Shown here one piece after another: positions 16,878 through 25,755 of a stretch of 46,975 nucleotides of DNA (position 1 is the first letter of the stretch; every line of letters starts with the position of its first letter). This DNA comes from Candidatus Fimivivens faecavium (GTDB lineage: Bacteria; Bacillota; Clostridia; Oscillospirales; Ruminococcaceae): contig DVKH01000043.1 in NCBI GenBank assembly GCA_018716105.1, positions 1 through 46,975 of the forward strand, in the 5' to 3' direction. A program made the translations under genes and the position numbers. The notes beneath the pieces were generated by a model. That model worked only from the letters and a program-made list of their open reading frames with translations. It made no database searches and had not been told where the DNA came from.

Positions 16878-16970
16878 CGGGTGGATTCCTCCGTTTTTTC
16901 AGCAAAGCGGATGCCGCGGGACAAGGCGGTTTGTCTGTTTTTGCCGTCCGCCGGCTAAAAGTCCGCTGAT

Positions 16971-16999
16971 AGTATATCATCAAACGGCCCAAAGGGCAA
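16971..16999 (-). promoter_or_regulatory. Promoter of the glycosyltransferase gene
   Basis: On the minus strand TTGCCC (16999-16994), a 17-bp spacer and TATACT (16976-16971), about 94 bases before the start codon. Confidence 0.65.
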
Positions 17000-17035
17000 T
17001 CGTCCGGCGAAATTTTAAGGGAGGGGAAATTCGGT

Positions 17036-17064
17036 TTGAAATGGCCGTGTATATCAGGTATAAT
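17036..17064 (+). promoter_or_regulatory. Promoter of the hprK operon
   Basis: TTGAAA (17036-17041), a 17-bp spacer and TATAAT (17059-17064), 85 bases upstream of hprK. Confidence 0.85.
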
Positions 17065-17148
17065 ATGATATCAAGAATACAGGGAACAAAAAGCGGGAGG
17101 AACTGCGGGACAGCCGGATTTTCCGGCGGTACAGAATGGAGCTGAAAT

Positions 17149-18123
17149 ATGGTTTACAAGTATAAAATTTCGATTGCTAAACTGATCGAAAGTTTTTCTC
17201 TCACCCCCCTTTATCTGCCGGCCGATCCGGCGGAATTGTACATCCGTTCTTCGGACGTCAACCGTCCGGGACTGCAGTTCGCCGGTTTTTTTGACGTGTT
17301 CGACGAGCACCGGACCCAGATCATCGGAAAAAGCGAACTGACCTACCTTCAGAACCTCGACCCGGCGAAGGCGCAGGAGCGGATCGATTCGCTTTTTGAG
17401 CTCAAACCGCCCGCTGTCATCATCTCGCGCGGATTTGAGGCCCCTCCCGGCATGGTTGACGCGGCGAGAAGGCACGGGGTTCCGCTGCTCTCCACCAAAG
17501 ATCAGACCTCGAGCTTTATGTCTTCGCTGATTCTGGAATTGTCGGTGGATCTCGCGCCGAGGATCACGCGGCACGGGGTGCTTTTGGAGATCTTCGGCGA
17601 AGGGGTCCTGCTCCTCGGCCACAGCGGCATCGGCAAGAGCGAGACGGCGGTTGAACTGATCGTGCGCGGCCACCGCTTGATCGCGGACGACGCGGTGGAA
17701 ATCCGAAGGATTTCCTCAAAGCTCCTCGTCGGTTCCTCGCCGGACAATATCCGCCATTTCATGGAACTGCGCGGAATCGGCGTCATCAATGCGAGAAGGC
17801 TGTTCGGCATGAAGGCGGTCAAGATGACCAGCAAGATCGACCTGATCATCCAGCTTGAACAGTGGAACGACGATAAGGTCTATGACCGCCTCGGTACGGA
17901 GAACGAATATATGGATATCCTGGGGCTGAAAATCCCGGCGCTGACCATTCCGGTCAAGCCCGGCCGGAACCTCGCCGTGATCGTCGAGACCGCGACAATG
18001 AACCAGCGTCAGAAAAAGATGGGCTATAATCCGGCGCGGGAGTTGATGAAGGGCCTTGGGATGGCTGCGGAAGACCTGCCGCCGATCGAAAAGATCATCA
18101 CAAACGACTATTGGGATTTCTGA
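17149..18123 (+). CDS. hprK: HPr kinase/phosphorylase
   Basis: A 324-residue bifunctional enzyme that phosphorylates and dephosphorylates Ser46 of HPr and so drives carbon catabolite control in Firmicutes. The N-terminal domain (about 1-130) is followed by the catalytic domain with Walker A GHSGIGKSETA near residue 157 and the family signature ELRGIGVINARRLFG near 206. The C-terminus has the usual helical tail. The ATG at 17149 follows GGAG by 7 bases. It leads the plus-strand run through pfkA, so sugar sensing, wall synthesis and glycolysis are physically grouped here. Confidence 0.96.
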   Translation: MVYKYKISIAKLIESFSLTPLYLPADPAELYIRSSDVNRPGLQFAGFFDVFDEHRTQIIGKSELTYLQNLDPAKAQERIDSLFELKPPAVIISRGFEAPPGMVDAARRHGVPLLSTKDQTSSFMSSLILELSVDLAPRITRHGVLLEIFGEGVLLLGHSGIGKSETAVELIVRGHRLIADDAVEIRRISSKLLVGSSPDNIRHFMELRGIGVINARRLFGMKAVKMTSKIDLIIQLEQWNDDKVYDRLGTENEYMDILGLKIPALTIPVKPGRNLAVIVETATMNQRQKKMGYNPARELMKGLGMAAEDLPPIEKIITNDYWDF

Positions 18124-18157
18124 CAAGGAAACGGCCGATGGGAGGGCTTTGTCTTCA

Positions 18158-19069
18158 ATGGGGAAAACACGATCTGCGCTTATTGCGCGCGCGGCCGCGC
18201 TTGGGATCGAGGTGCGGTTTGACGAGGCGATGAGCCTGCACACCTCGTTCCGGATCGGCGGGCCGGCCGACCTGTTTTTTTTGCCGAAGGACGTTGAGGA
18301 ACTCGCCCGCGCGCTTCGGTTCTGCCGCGGGGAGGGACTCCAGTATGTTCTGTTGGGGAACGGTTCCAACCTTCTGGTTTCAGACGGGGGATTCCGGGGC
18401 GCGGTGATTGCAACAACCCGGTATCTGGGCGGGATTTCCTGTGAGGGGACGGAGCTGGCCGCCGGGGCGGGGGCGCCTTTGAACCTTCTTGCGCACCGGG
18501 CGCGGAAGGAGTCGCTGACCGGGCTTGAGTTTTCCTATGGAATTCCGGCGTCGGTGGGCGGCGCGGTGTTTATGAACGCCGGGGCCTACGGCGGGGAGAT
18601 GAAAGACGTTGTGAGCGAGGTTTCGTACCTCGACCCGGAAGCGGATTTCGCGCTTCGGGCCATTCCGGCGGATCAGGCGGGCTTTTCTTACCGGCACAGC
18701 TTGTTTCACGAAAACGGAGGGGTTATTGTCGGGGCGCGTTTTTCGCTGTCACGGGGCGATCCCGAACAGATCCGCGCGGTCATGGAAGAGACGATGGCCA
18801 AGCGCAAAGCGAAGCAGCCGCTGGAGCTTCCGAGCGCGGGGAGCACCTTTAAGCGGCCCGAAGGGGCCTATGCCGCGGCGCTGATCGACCGGTGCGGGCT
18901 CAAGGGCCGCAGGGTTGGGGGCGCAATGGTGAGCGAGAAGCACGCGGGGTTTCTGGTTAACGCGGGCGGCGCGACCGCCGAAGACGTTCTGCGCCTTGTG
19001 GAAACGGTTCGGGAAACAGTTCTGCGCGAGACGGGCTATGTACTTGAGATGGAGGTCCGCCGGATCTGA
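18158..19069 (+). CDS. murB: UDP-N-acetylenolpyruvoylglucosamine reductase
   Basis: A 303-residue FAD enzyme that reduces UDP-GlcNAc-enolpyruvate to UDP-MurNAc, the second committed step of peptidoglycan synthesis. Visible motifs are the FAD-binding LLGNGSNLLVSD (about 65-76), the YGIPASVGGAVFMNAGAYGGE segment (about 126-146) and the catalytic-region AGSTFKRPEG and VSEKHAGFLVNAGGATAEDV near the C-terminus. The start is the ATG at 18158, with GGGAGGG about 11 bases upstream; an earlier in-frame ATG would overlap hprK. The gap to hprK is 34 bases, so it is in the same operon. Confidence 0.96.
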   Translation: MGKTRSALIARAAALGIEVRFDEAMSLHTSFRIGGPADLFFLPKDVEELARALRFCRGEGLQYVLLGNGSNLLVSDGGFRGAVIATTRYLGGISCEGTELAAGAGAPLNLLAHRARKESLTGLEFSYGIPASVGGAVFMNAGAYGGEMKDVVSEVSYLDPEADFALRAIPADQAGFSYRHSLFHENGGVIVGARFSLSRGDPEQIRAVMEETMAKRKAKQPLELPSAGSTFKRPEGAYAAALIDRCGLKGRRVGGAMVSEKHAGFLVNAGGATAEDVLRLVETVRETVLRETGYVLEMEVRRI

Positions 19070-19090
19070 ACGGCGGAGAGAGGGCGAAGA

Positions 19091-19948
19091 ATGGAATTTT
19101 TGCTGGTGACCGGCCTTTCCGGGTCGGGAAAATCGCAGGCGATTCATGTGCTGGAAGACATCGGCTTTTTCTGCATCGACAATATCCCGCCCGAGCTGAT
19201 AGGAAAGTTCTTTGAACTCTGCCGAAAGACCGATCCGAACGGCCGCTACGCGGCGGTTATCGACATCCGCAGCCAGTCGATCTTCGGGGATCTTTCGAAG
19301 GATCTCGCCGCGATGCGCAGCGCGGACGGGAACATCCGGCTTTTGTTCCTCGACGCGGACGACGCGGCGATTATCCGGCGTTATAAGGAGACGCGCCGCC
19401 GCCACCCGCTGATGGCGGACGGGATAAAGAGTTTCGCCGAGGCCGTCGCCAAGGAGCGGCGGATCCTGGCCCCGGTGCGGCAGAGCGCGGACATTGTCTG
19501 CGATACGACGCTGCTTTCGGCCGCGCAGCTCCGGGAGCGGATCCTTTCGCTCTTTGAAAAGGACGGCCGGAACCAGGGGATGACCTCGGCGGTGATGTCG
19601 TTCGGGTATAAATACGGCATTCCGGCGGATGCAGACCTTGTGTTCGACGTGAGGTGCCTCCCCAACCCGTTTTATGTTAGCGAGTTGAGGCCGCTAAACG
19701 GCACGGACCCCGCAGTGAGCGGCTATGTGTTCGGCTTCGAGGAGTCGGACCGGCTTTATCAGAAGATCAGGGATTACATCGATTATTCCTATCCGCTTTA
19801 TGAGAAGGAAGGGAAGACCCATCTGGTGATCGCGTTCGGCTGCACCGGCGGCCAGCACCGCTCGGTCGCGTTTGCACAGCGGCTTTATGCTGATCTTCTT
19901 CAAGCGGGGCGGGAGACCAGCGTTAACCACCGGGATTATAAGAAATAA
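19091..19948 (+). CDS. rapZ: RNase adapter RapZ / YvcJ-type nucleotide-binding protein
   Basis: A 285-residue P-loop protein with Walker A GLSGSGKSQA (residues 8-17) and the conserved C-terminal block VIAFGCTGGQHRSVAFAQRL (about 244-263). In E. coli it targets small RNAs of the GlmS circuit to RNase E. In Bacillus the homologue YvcJ binds nucleotides and affects competence, and its exact target is not settled. The gene lies 21 bases after murB and 57 before whiA. In many Firmicutes yvcK stands between rapZ and whiA; it is missing here. Confidence 0.95.
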   Translation: MEFLLVTGLSGSGKSQAIHVLEDIGFFCIDNIPPELIGKFFELCRKTDPNGRYAAVIDIRSQSIFGDLSKDLAAMRSADGNIRLLFLDADDAAIIRRYKETRRRHPLMADGIKSFAEAVAKERRILAPVRQSADIVCDTTLLSAAQLRERILSLFEKDGRNQGMTSAVMSFGYKYGIPADADLVFDVRCLPNPFYVSELRPLNGTDPAVSGYVFGFEESDRLYQKIRDYIDYSYPLYEKEGKTHLVIAFGCTGGQHRSVAFAQRLYADLLQAGRETSVNHRDYKK

Positions 19949-20005
19949 AGCGGCTGCCAGATCACACAAAGAATTGAATTTTCCGGCCAAAATGAGGGAT
20001 GGAAG

Positions 20006-20935
20006 TTGTCCTACGCAAAACAGGTGAAGGAAGAGATTTTTGATCAAAAACCGCTTCGCGGCGTTGGGCGGCGGTGGTTTTCGCTCGGGCTGCTGCTGTT
20101 TTCAAAGCAATATTCCCCGGAGGAATTCTTCTGCGCGACAGAGCATGCGGCGGTCTCCAAACTGTACAGTTTTGCGGTGCGCGACCTGGCAGGGACGAGG
20201 CCGGAGCTTTCGATCTTTCCCGCGGCGCGCGGGGAGACTGTTTACACCCTTTCGCTCCGCGGCGCAGCGGCCTGCAAAAAGGTGACGGAGGAGCTGAGCC
20301 CGGAAGCGGAGCAGCTTTCCGAAGGGGATTTTTCGCAGGCGGAGCTGCATGCGTTTCTCTCGGGCGTGTTCATGGCCTGCGGGACGGTCAGCGAACCGGC
20401 GAAAGGCTATCATATGGAGTTTCTGCCGCCGGGGGACGGCCTCTGCGACCTGTTGTTTGAGCTTCTCTCCACCGCGGGATACCCGCCGAAATCCACGGTG
20501 CGGAGAAAGCAGACGGTCCTCTATTATAAAGAGAGCGAGCCGATCGAGGACATTTTGACCATGATCGGGGCGGTCAATTCTTCGCTTGCGCTGATGGAGA
20601 CAAAGGTCTATAAAGACCTTAGAAACCGCGCGAACCGGGCGACCAACTGTGAAACCGCAAATATCGACAAACAGGTGCGGGCGGCCCGGCAGCAGGTTGA
20701 CGACATCCGTCTCGTGCTGGAACACAAAGCGGGGAAAAAGCTGTCCCCAGAGCTTCTGACCCTCTGCGAGGTGCGGCTGAAAAACCCGGAGGCGTCGCTC
20801 AGCGATCTGGCCGAGATGCTTTCGATCTCCCGCTCGGGCGTCAACCACCGGCTCCGGCGGATCGCGGCCATTGCCGGGGAAATCAGAGAACTGCTGGGAT
20901 CTGCGGAGGCTGGACAGAAAGGAACGCGGTTATGA
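20006..20935 (+). CDS. whiA: DNA-binding protein WhiA
   Basis: A 309-residue protein with the N-terminal LAGLIDADG-homing-endonuclease-like fold and a C-terminal helix-turn-helix (about 235-290, LTLCEVRLKNPEASLSDLAEMLSISRSGVNHRLRRI). WhiA is needed for sporulation septation in actinomycetes and affects division and chromosome segregation in Bacillus. The chosen start is TTG at 20006 (MSYAKQVKEEIF matches the usual N-terminus), with GAGGGAT ahead. Its stop overlaps the dnaE start by 4 bases (ATGA), so translation is probably coupled. Confidence 0.94.
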   Translation: MSYAKQVKEEIFDQKPLRGVGRRWFSLGLLLFSKQYSPEEFFCATEHAAVSKLYSFAVRDLAGTRPELSIFPAARGETVYTLSLRGAAACKKVTEELSPEAEQLSEGDFSQAELHAFLSGVFMACGTVSEPAKGYHMEFLPPGDGLCDLLFELLSTAGYPPKSTVRRKQTVLYYKESEPIEDILTMIGAVNSSLALMETKVYKDLRNRANRATNCETANIDKQVRAARQQVDDIRLVLEHKAGKKLSPELLTLCEVRLKNPEASLSDLAEMLSISRSGVNHRLRRIAAIAGEIRELLGSAEAGQKGTRL

Positions 20936-23900
20936 AAGATTTTGCCCATCTCCATGTGCATACCGAATACAGCCTTCTGGATGGAGCCTGCCGGATCGAC
21001 CGGCTGATCGACCGGGTGAAGGAGCTTGGACAGAGCGCCGTCGCGATCACCGACCACGGTGTGATGTACGGCGTCGTCGATTTTTATAAGAAGGCGAAGG
21101 CGCTCGGCGTCAAGCCGATCATCGGGTGCGAGGTTTACGTTGCGCCCCGCAGCATGGAGGACCGGGTTTACCGGCTCGACTCTTCGCCGCATCATCTTGT
21201 GCTGCTCTGTGAAAACCAGACTGGGTATCAAAATTTAATCTCGCTGGTTTCGCGCGGGTGCATCGACGGGTTTTACAACCGTCCGCGGGTGGACCTCGGC
21301 CTGCTCGCAAAAAAATCGGAGGGGCTGATTGCGCTTTCGGCCTGCCTTTCCGGGAATATTCCGCGGCTTCTCGTCAAAAACGACTACGAAGGCGCGCGGG
21401 AAACCGCCAGGCGGTATCTCGAAATCTTTGGGAAAGACAACTTCTTTATCGAACTGCAAAACCACGGCATCCCCGACCAGGAGCGGATCCTGCCGCAGCT
21501 CATTCGGCTTTCGAAGGAACTCGGCGTCGGGCTTGTCGCGACCAACGACGCCCATTACATAAAAAAAGAGGATTCCAGGATGCAGCGGGTGCTGACCTGC
21601 ATCCAGCTCAACCAGACCATCGACGAGGGCGGGGAGATGGAATTTCCGACCCAGGAATTCTATATCAAATCCCGCGGGGAGATGGAACAGGCGCTGCCGA
21701 ACCTCGAAGATGCGATGGACAATACGGTGAAGATTGCCGAACGCTGCAATGTAGAATTCGAGTTCGGAAAACTCCGCCTGCCGGTGTTTCACGCGCCGGA
21801 CGGGGAGGACAACACGGCCTATTTCCGGCGCAAATGCTGGGAAGGGTTTGAAACCCATTACGGCAGTCAGGCGCCGGAGGAGTATAAAGAGCGCCTTTCT
21901 TACGAACTGGGCGTGATTGAGTCGATGGGTTATGTCGACTATTACCTGATCGTCTACGACTTCATCGCCTATGCAAAAAGCAAGGGGATTCCGGTCGGCC
22001 CGGGGAGAGGTTCGGGCGCGGGGAGCCTTGCGGCTTACTGCATCGGCATCACCGGCATCGACCCGATGCGGTTCCACCTGATCTTCGAGCGTTTCCTCAA
22101 CCCCGAGCGGATCAGCATGCCCGATTTTGACGTGGATTTCTGCTATGTGCGTCGGCAGGAGGTCATCGACTATGTGGTTGAGCGGTACGGCTCTGACCAT
22201 GTCGCGCAGATCATAACCTTCGGGACTATGGCTGCGAAGGCGGCGATCCGCGACACCGGGCGTGCGCTCGGCCTTCCGTATCAGATGGTGGACAGCATCG
22301 CAAAGCTGGTCCCGGGGACGCTTGGGATGACGCTTGACCGGGCGCTGAAGGTCTCGAAGGAGCTTTCCGACGCCTATCAGGGCGACGAAAAGGTGAAAGA
22401 CCTCATCGACACCGCGCGGAGCCTCGAGGGGATGCCCCGGCATGCCTCAACCCACGCGGCGGGCGTCGTGATCACCGATCATCCGGTGGAAAGCTATGTC
22501 CCTTTACAGAAGAGCGACGAGGCGATTGTCACCCAGTTCCCGATGGGAACCCTCGAAGAGCTCGGGCTTCTGAAGATGGACTTTCTCGGCCTTCGGAACC
22601 TGACGGTGATCAACGATGCGGAGAAGATGATCCGAAAGCGCGTTCCGGATTTTTCAATGGAGCGCGTTCCGCTGGATGATCAGAAGGTCTATCAGATGAT
22701 CTCAAAGGGCCTGACCGAGGGGGTATTCCAGTTCGAATCGGCGGGGATGAAGCAGGTGCTTGTCCGCTTGAGGCCGGAGCATATGGAAGATCTGATCGCG
22801 GTCATTTCGCTCTACCGCCCAGGGCCGATGGATTCGATCCCGCGGTATATCCAAAACCGGCACAATCCGGAGATGGTGACCTACCGGCATCCCACACTCG
22901 CGCACATCCTCGACGTGACCTATGGGTGCATCGTCTACCAGGAGCAGGTCATGCAGATCTGCCGCGAACTCGCGGGGTTTTCCTATGGGCGGGCGGACCT
23001 TGTCCGGCGCGCGATGAGCAAAAAGAAAAAGAGCATCATGGAAAAGGAGCGGCAGAACTTCATCTACGGCCTGAAAAACGAGGATGGGACGGTGGAGTGC
23101 CCGGGCTGTGTTGCAAACGGCATTCCAGAGGATATCGCGAGCGCAATTTTCGACGAGATGGACGCCTTTGCCTCCTATGCGTTCAATAAATCCCATGCGG
23201 CGGCCTATGCGCATGTATGCTATCAGACGGCGTATCTCAAATGCCACTATCCGAAAGAATATATGGCGGCGCTTTTGACAAGCGTTCTCGACTACACGCC
23301 AAAAATGGTTTCCTACATCAACGAATGCGAACGGATTCACCTGCGCGTTCTTCCGCCCGACGTGTTCGAGAGCCAGGAGGAATTCACCGCCGTCGGCGAG
23401 GGGATCCGGTTTGGCCTTCTCGCGGTCAAGAACATCGGCCGGAATTTCGTCAGGCTCCTGCTCGCCGAGCGGGAGAAGGGGAAGTTCGAGAGCTTTCAGG
23501 ATTTCTGTGAGCGGATGTATGACAAGGAACTCAATAAGCGGACGCTCGAGAGCCTGATCAAATGCGGCGCGCTCGATCAATTCGGCTACAACCGCCGTCA
23601 GCTTCTCTCGAGCTATGAGGCGGTGCTCGCCGACATCGAGCAGACAAGGCGCGAAAACGTTGCGGGGCAGATCAACCTGTTCGACCAGCCGGAGGCGGCG
23701 CAGGCGGGCGGAAGGCATGTCCAGATCCCGCCGATGCCCGACCTGGAACAAAATGTGAAGCTCAAGATGGAGAAGGAGACGATCGGGCTTTATGTCTCGG
23801 GACACCCGCTCTCCCAGATGCGGGAGCTGATCGACGCGCTTCCCTCCACGCCGATCGCTTCGATCCTCGAGGCGCCGGGACAGCCGGACGGCGGGATTCG

Positions 23901-24438
23901 GGACGGCTCAGTGGTGAATGTCGCCTGCGTCGTGACCGGAAAGCGTCTCCGAACCACCAAAAAAGACGAGACGATGGCCTTCTGCGACGTCGAAGACCTG
24001 ACCGGCGGGCTCGTGGCGCTGGTGTTCCCGCGGATCCTATCCCAGTATGCGCAGATTCTTGTTCCAGAACAGATGGTTTATCTGACGGCGAAGGTCTCGT
24101 TTCGGGAGGATGAGGAGCCGACCCTGATCTGTGAAAACGTCGTTCCGCTGTCTGAGGCGGGTTCGCCGAAAAATCAGGCGGCGGCCTCTCCGTCCGGCAA
24201 AAAAAACGCGAAGCGGCCCGGGCTCTACCTCAAACTACCGTCCAGGGAGCATCCGAAGATGAAGCGGACCCGCCGCTTGCTCGCAGTGTTCGAAGGGCAT
24301 ACGCCGGTATATATGTATTTTGAGGACGAGAAAAAGCTGATGGTCGCGCCGAGGGATCTCTGGTGCGACGTCTGCGGCGTCCTTGTAGTGGAACTTAAGG
24401 AGCATCTCGGTGAGAAAAACGTAGCGGTTGTGGAATAA
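20932..24438 (+). CDS. dnaE: DNA polymerase III alpha subunit (DnaE type)
   Basis: A 1168-residue replicative polymerase. Domains in order: PHP domain (about 1-270) with the metal-binding HLHVHTEYS at residues 6-14 and TDHGVMYG, a C-family polymerase core with catalytic Asp in PDFDVD (D398, D400 and D402) and GPGRGSGAGSLAAY just before it, helix-hairpin-helix region, and a C-terminal OB fold (about 985-1060, DGSVVNVACVVTGKRL). The retained PHP His motif means the proofreading-like metal site could be intact. In Firmicutes PolC usually leads elongation and DnaE extends primers, so this is probably the second polymerase. The C-terminal tail after 1090 is variable. Confidence 0.97.
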   Translation: MKDFAHLHVHTEYSLLDGACRIDRLIDRVKELGQSAVAITDHGVMYGVVDFYKKAKALGVKPIIGCEVYVAPRSMEDRVYRLDSSPHHLVLLCENQTGYQNLISLVSRGCIDGFYNRPRVDLGLLAKKSEGLIALSACLSGNIPRLLVKNDYEGARETARRYLEIFGKDNFFIELQNHGIPDQERILPQLIRLSKELGVGLVATNDAHYIKKEDSRMQRVLTCIQLNQTIDEGGEMEFPTQEFYIKSRGEMEQALPNLEDAMDNTVKIAERCNVEFEFGKLRLPVFHAPDGEDNTAYFRRKCWEGFETHYGSQAPEEYKERLSYELGVIESMGYVDYYLIVYDFIAYAKSKGIPVGPGRGSGAGSLAAYCIGITGIDPMRFHLIFERFLNPERISMPDFDVDFCYVRRQEVIDYVVERYGSDHVAQIITFGTMAAKAAIRDTGRALGLPYQMVDSIAKLVPGTLGMTLDRALKVSKELSDAYQGDEKVKDLIDTARSLEGMPRHASTHAAGVVITDHPVESYVPLQKSDEAIVTQFPMGTLEELGLLKMDFLGLRNLTVINDAEKMIRKRVPDFSMERVPLDDQKVYQMISKGLTEGVFQFESAGMKQVLVRLRPEHMEDLIAVISLYRPGPMDSIPRYIQNRHNPEMVTYRHPTLAHILDVTYGCIVYQEQVMQICRELAGFSYGRADLVRRAMSKKKKSIMEKERQNFIYGLKNEDGTVECPGCVANGIPEDIASAIFDEMDAFASYAFNKSHAAAYAHVCYQTAYLKCHYPKEYMAALLTSVLDYTPKMVSYINECERIHLRVLPPDVFESQEEFTAVGEGIRFGLLAVKNIGRNFVRLLLAEREKGKFESFQDFCERMYDKELNKRTLESLIKCGALDQFGYNRRQLLSSYEAVLADIEQTRRENVAGQINLFDQPEAAQAGGRHVQIPPMPDLEQNVKLKMEKETIGLYVSGHPLSQMRELIDALPSTPIASILEAPGQPDGGIRDGSVVNVACVVTGKRLRTTKKDETMAFCDVEDLTGGLVALVFPRILSQYAQILVPEQMVYLTAKVSFREDEEPTLICENVVPLSEAGSPKNQAAASPSGKKNAKRPGLYLKLPSREHPKMKRTRRLLAVFEGHTPVYMYFEDEKKLMVAPRDLWCDVCGVLVVELKEHLGEKNVAVVE

Positions 24439-24443
24439 TATCC

Positions 24444-25532
24444 TTGCAGAAACCGAAAAACTGCCCCGGGCAAAACCATAGCGCCGCGACGCGCGGCGGG
24501 AATGCCGGGGCTTGCCCGCAATTTGCAGACGGCAGAAACAGAACGGGGGGAACGGCCACGGAGACGAAACAAAGGACGATCGGCGTGCTGACCAGCGGCG
24601 GAGACGCGCCGGGGATGAACGCCGCGGTCCGGGCGGTGGTCCGGATGGGGATCAAATCCGGGTTCCATGTGATCGGGATTGAGCGCGGCTACGCCGGCCT
24701 TTTGGAGAACGAGATGCGCGACATGCATCTTCGAAGCGTAAGCGATATCCTTCAGCGCGGCGGGACGGTTCTGTATTCGGCGCGCTGCCCGGAATTCAAG
24801 GAAGAGTGGAACATCGCCCGCGCAAAGGAAATCTGCGAAGGGGCCGGGATCGAGGCGCTGGTCACCATCGGAGGGGACGGGACCTTTCGGGGCGCCTTGG
24901 AACTGACCCGGCGCGGGCTCCCATGCATCGGGGTACCGGGCACCATCGACAACGACATTGCGGCTTCGCAATACACGGTCGGCTTCGATACGGCGATCAA
25001 TACAGTGGTCCAGATGGTGGACCGGGTGCGGGATACCTCGCAGTCGCACGACCGCTGTTCGGTGATTGAGGTGATGGGACGGCATTCGGGCCATATTGCG
25101 CTCTATGCGGGCATCGCCTGCGGCGCTCTCGCAATTCTGGTGCCCGAAATCCCGTTCAACCTTGAGCGGGATGTGATCACCAAGATGGTGGCTACCCTTC
25201 GGACCGGAAAACAGCATTTTATCGTCATGCTCGCCGAAGGGGTCGGGAGCGCGGTTGACATCGCAGAAAAGATCGAGTCGCTTACCGGGATCGAAACCCA
25301 GCCGGTGGTTCTCGGCCATGTCCAGCGGGGCGGCTCGCCAACAGCGCTTGAGCGCGTCGTCGCGAGCGCGATGGGCCATCACGCTGTGGAATTAATCGCC
25401 GAGGGCAAAAGCGGCCGCGTTGTGGTCCAGCGGGACGGAAGGGTGACGGATTTGCCGATCGAGGAGGCGCTTTCGATGTCAAAGACCATCGACATGGACC
25501 TCTACCGCATCGCTGGCGATATCTCCATCTGA
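24444..25532 (+). CDS. pfkA: ATP-dependent 6-phosphofructokinase
   Basis: The enzyme phosphorylates fructose 6-phosphate to the 1,6-bisphosphate, a control point of glycolysis. The core is complete: TIGVLTSGGDAPGMNAAVR, GGDGTFRGA (Gly after GGD marks ATP rather than PPi use), PGTIDNDI with the catalytic Asp, MGRHSGHIA and GHVQRGGSPTALER. The start is unsettled. TTG 24444 is the only standard start before the conserved core; it has no ribosome site and would add about 42 unusual residues. GTG 24585 has AAAGGA 8 bases ahead but would remove part of strand 1. ACG 24558 sits behind GGGGGG at good spacing where an ATG is expected. It lies 5 bases after dnaE. Confidence 0.93.
   Translation: MQKPKNCPGQNHSAATRGGNAGACPQFADGRNRTGGTATETKQRTIGVLTSGGDAPGMNAAVRAVVRMGIKSGFHVIGIERGYAGLLENEMRDMHLRSVSDILQRGGTVLYSARCPEFKEEWNIARAKEICEGAGIEALVTIGGDGTFRGALELTRRGLPCIGVPGTIDNDIAASQYTVGFDTAINTVVQMVDRVRDTSQSHDRCSVIEVMGRHSGHIALYAGIACGALAILVPEIPFNLERDVITKMVATLRTGKQHFIVMLAEGVGSAVDIAEKIESLTGIETQPVVLGHVQRGGSPTALERVVASAMGHHAVELIAEGKSGRVVVQRDGRVTDLPIEEALSMSKTIDMDLYRIAGDISI
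24463..24518 (+). promoter_or_regulatory. Nested/competing hairpins between dnaE and pfkA core
   Basis: The inner stem is CGCCGCG-ACG-CGCGGCG (24482-24498). An outer stem pairs GCCCCGG (24463-24469) with CCGGGGC (24505-24511). An alternative pairs CGGGCAA (24467-24473) with TTGCCCG (24512-24518); the two outer pairings share bases 24467-24469 and cannot both form. No T-run follows. It looks more like an mRNA leader or processing element than coding DNA. Confidence 0.5.
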
Positions 25533-25544
25533 TGGAATGAAACA

Positions 25545-25574
25545 AAGAAAGGCCCGCTTTCGCGGGCCTTTCTT
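25545..25574. terminator. Bidirectional terminator after pfkA
   Basis: A perfect 13-bp stem AAGAAAGGCCCGC / GCGGGCCTTTCTT with loop TTTC and T-rich flanks. A second hairpin, GAATGGGCGGC/GCCGCCCATTC, follows at 25578-25602, just past the stop of the Cys-rich peptide gene on the other strand. Confidence 0.9.
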
Positions 25575-25614
25575 TTCGAATGGGCGGCAAAGCCGCCCAT
25601 TCTCTATGCACAGA

Positions 25615-25755
25615 TTAGCAGCATCCGCAGCCGCCGCAGCCGCCACAACCGCAGCTGTTGCCGCCCCAGCCGCCGCCACAGCAGCAGCAGCAGATAACGA
25701 TGATGATCACGATGATCCAAAGGCAGCCACAGCCGCCGCATCCATTACCACACAT
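25615..25755 (-). CDS. 46-residue Cys/Gly-rich membrane peptide
   Basis: A very small gene. It encodes MCGNGCGGCGCLWIIVIIIV followed by five Cys and then a Gly/Cys-rich tail: 15 Cys and 16 Gly in 46 residues, with one short hydrophobic span (about residues 12-21). The start ATG at 25755 has a near-perfect AAAGGAGG 8 bases upstream, and a double hairpin/terminator follows the stop. Its layout resembles the small hydrophobic Gly-rich peptides of spore-formers (YjcZ type), and the FeoB-associated Cys-rich peptides, but it matches neither clearly. A spore, metal or redox role would be speculation. It is encoded against the pfkA and clpC direction. Confidence 0.75.
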   Translation of the reverse strand: MCGNGCGGCGCLWIIVIIIVICCCCCGGGWGGNSCGCGGCGGCGCC

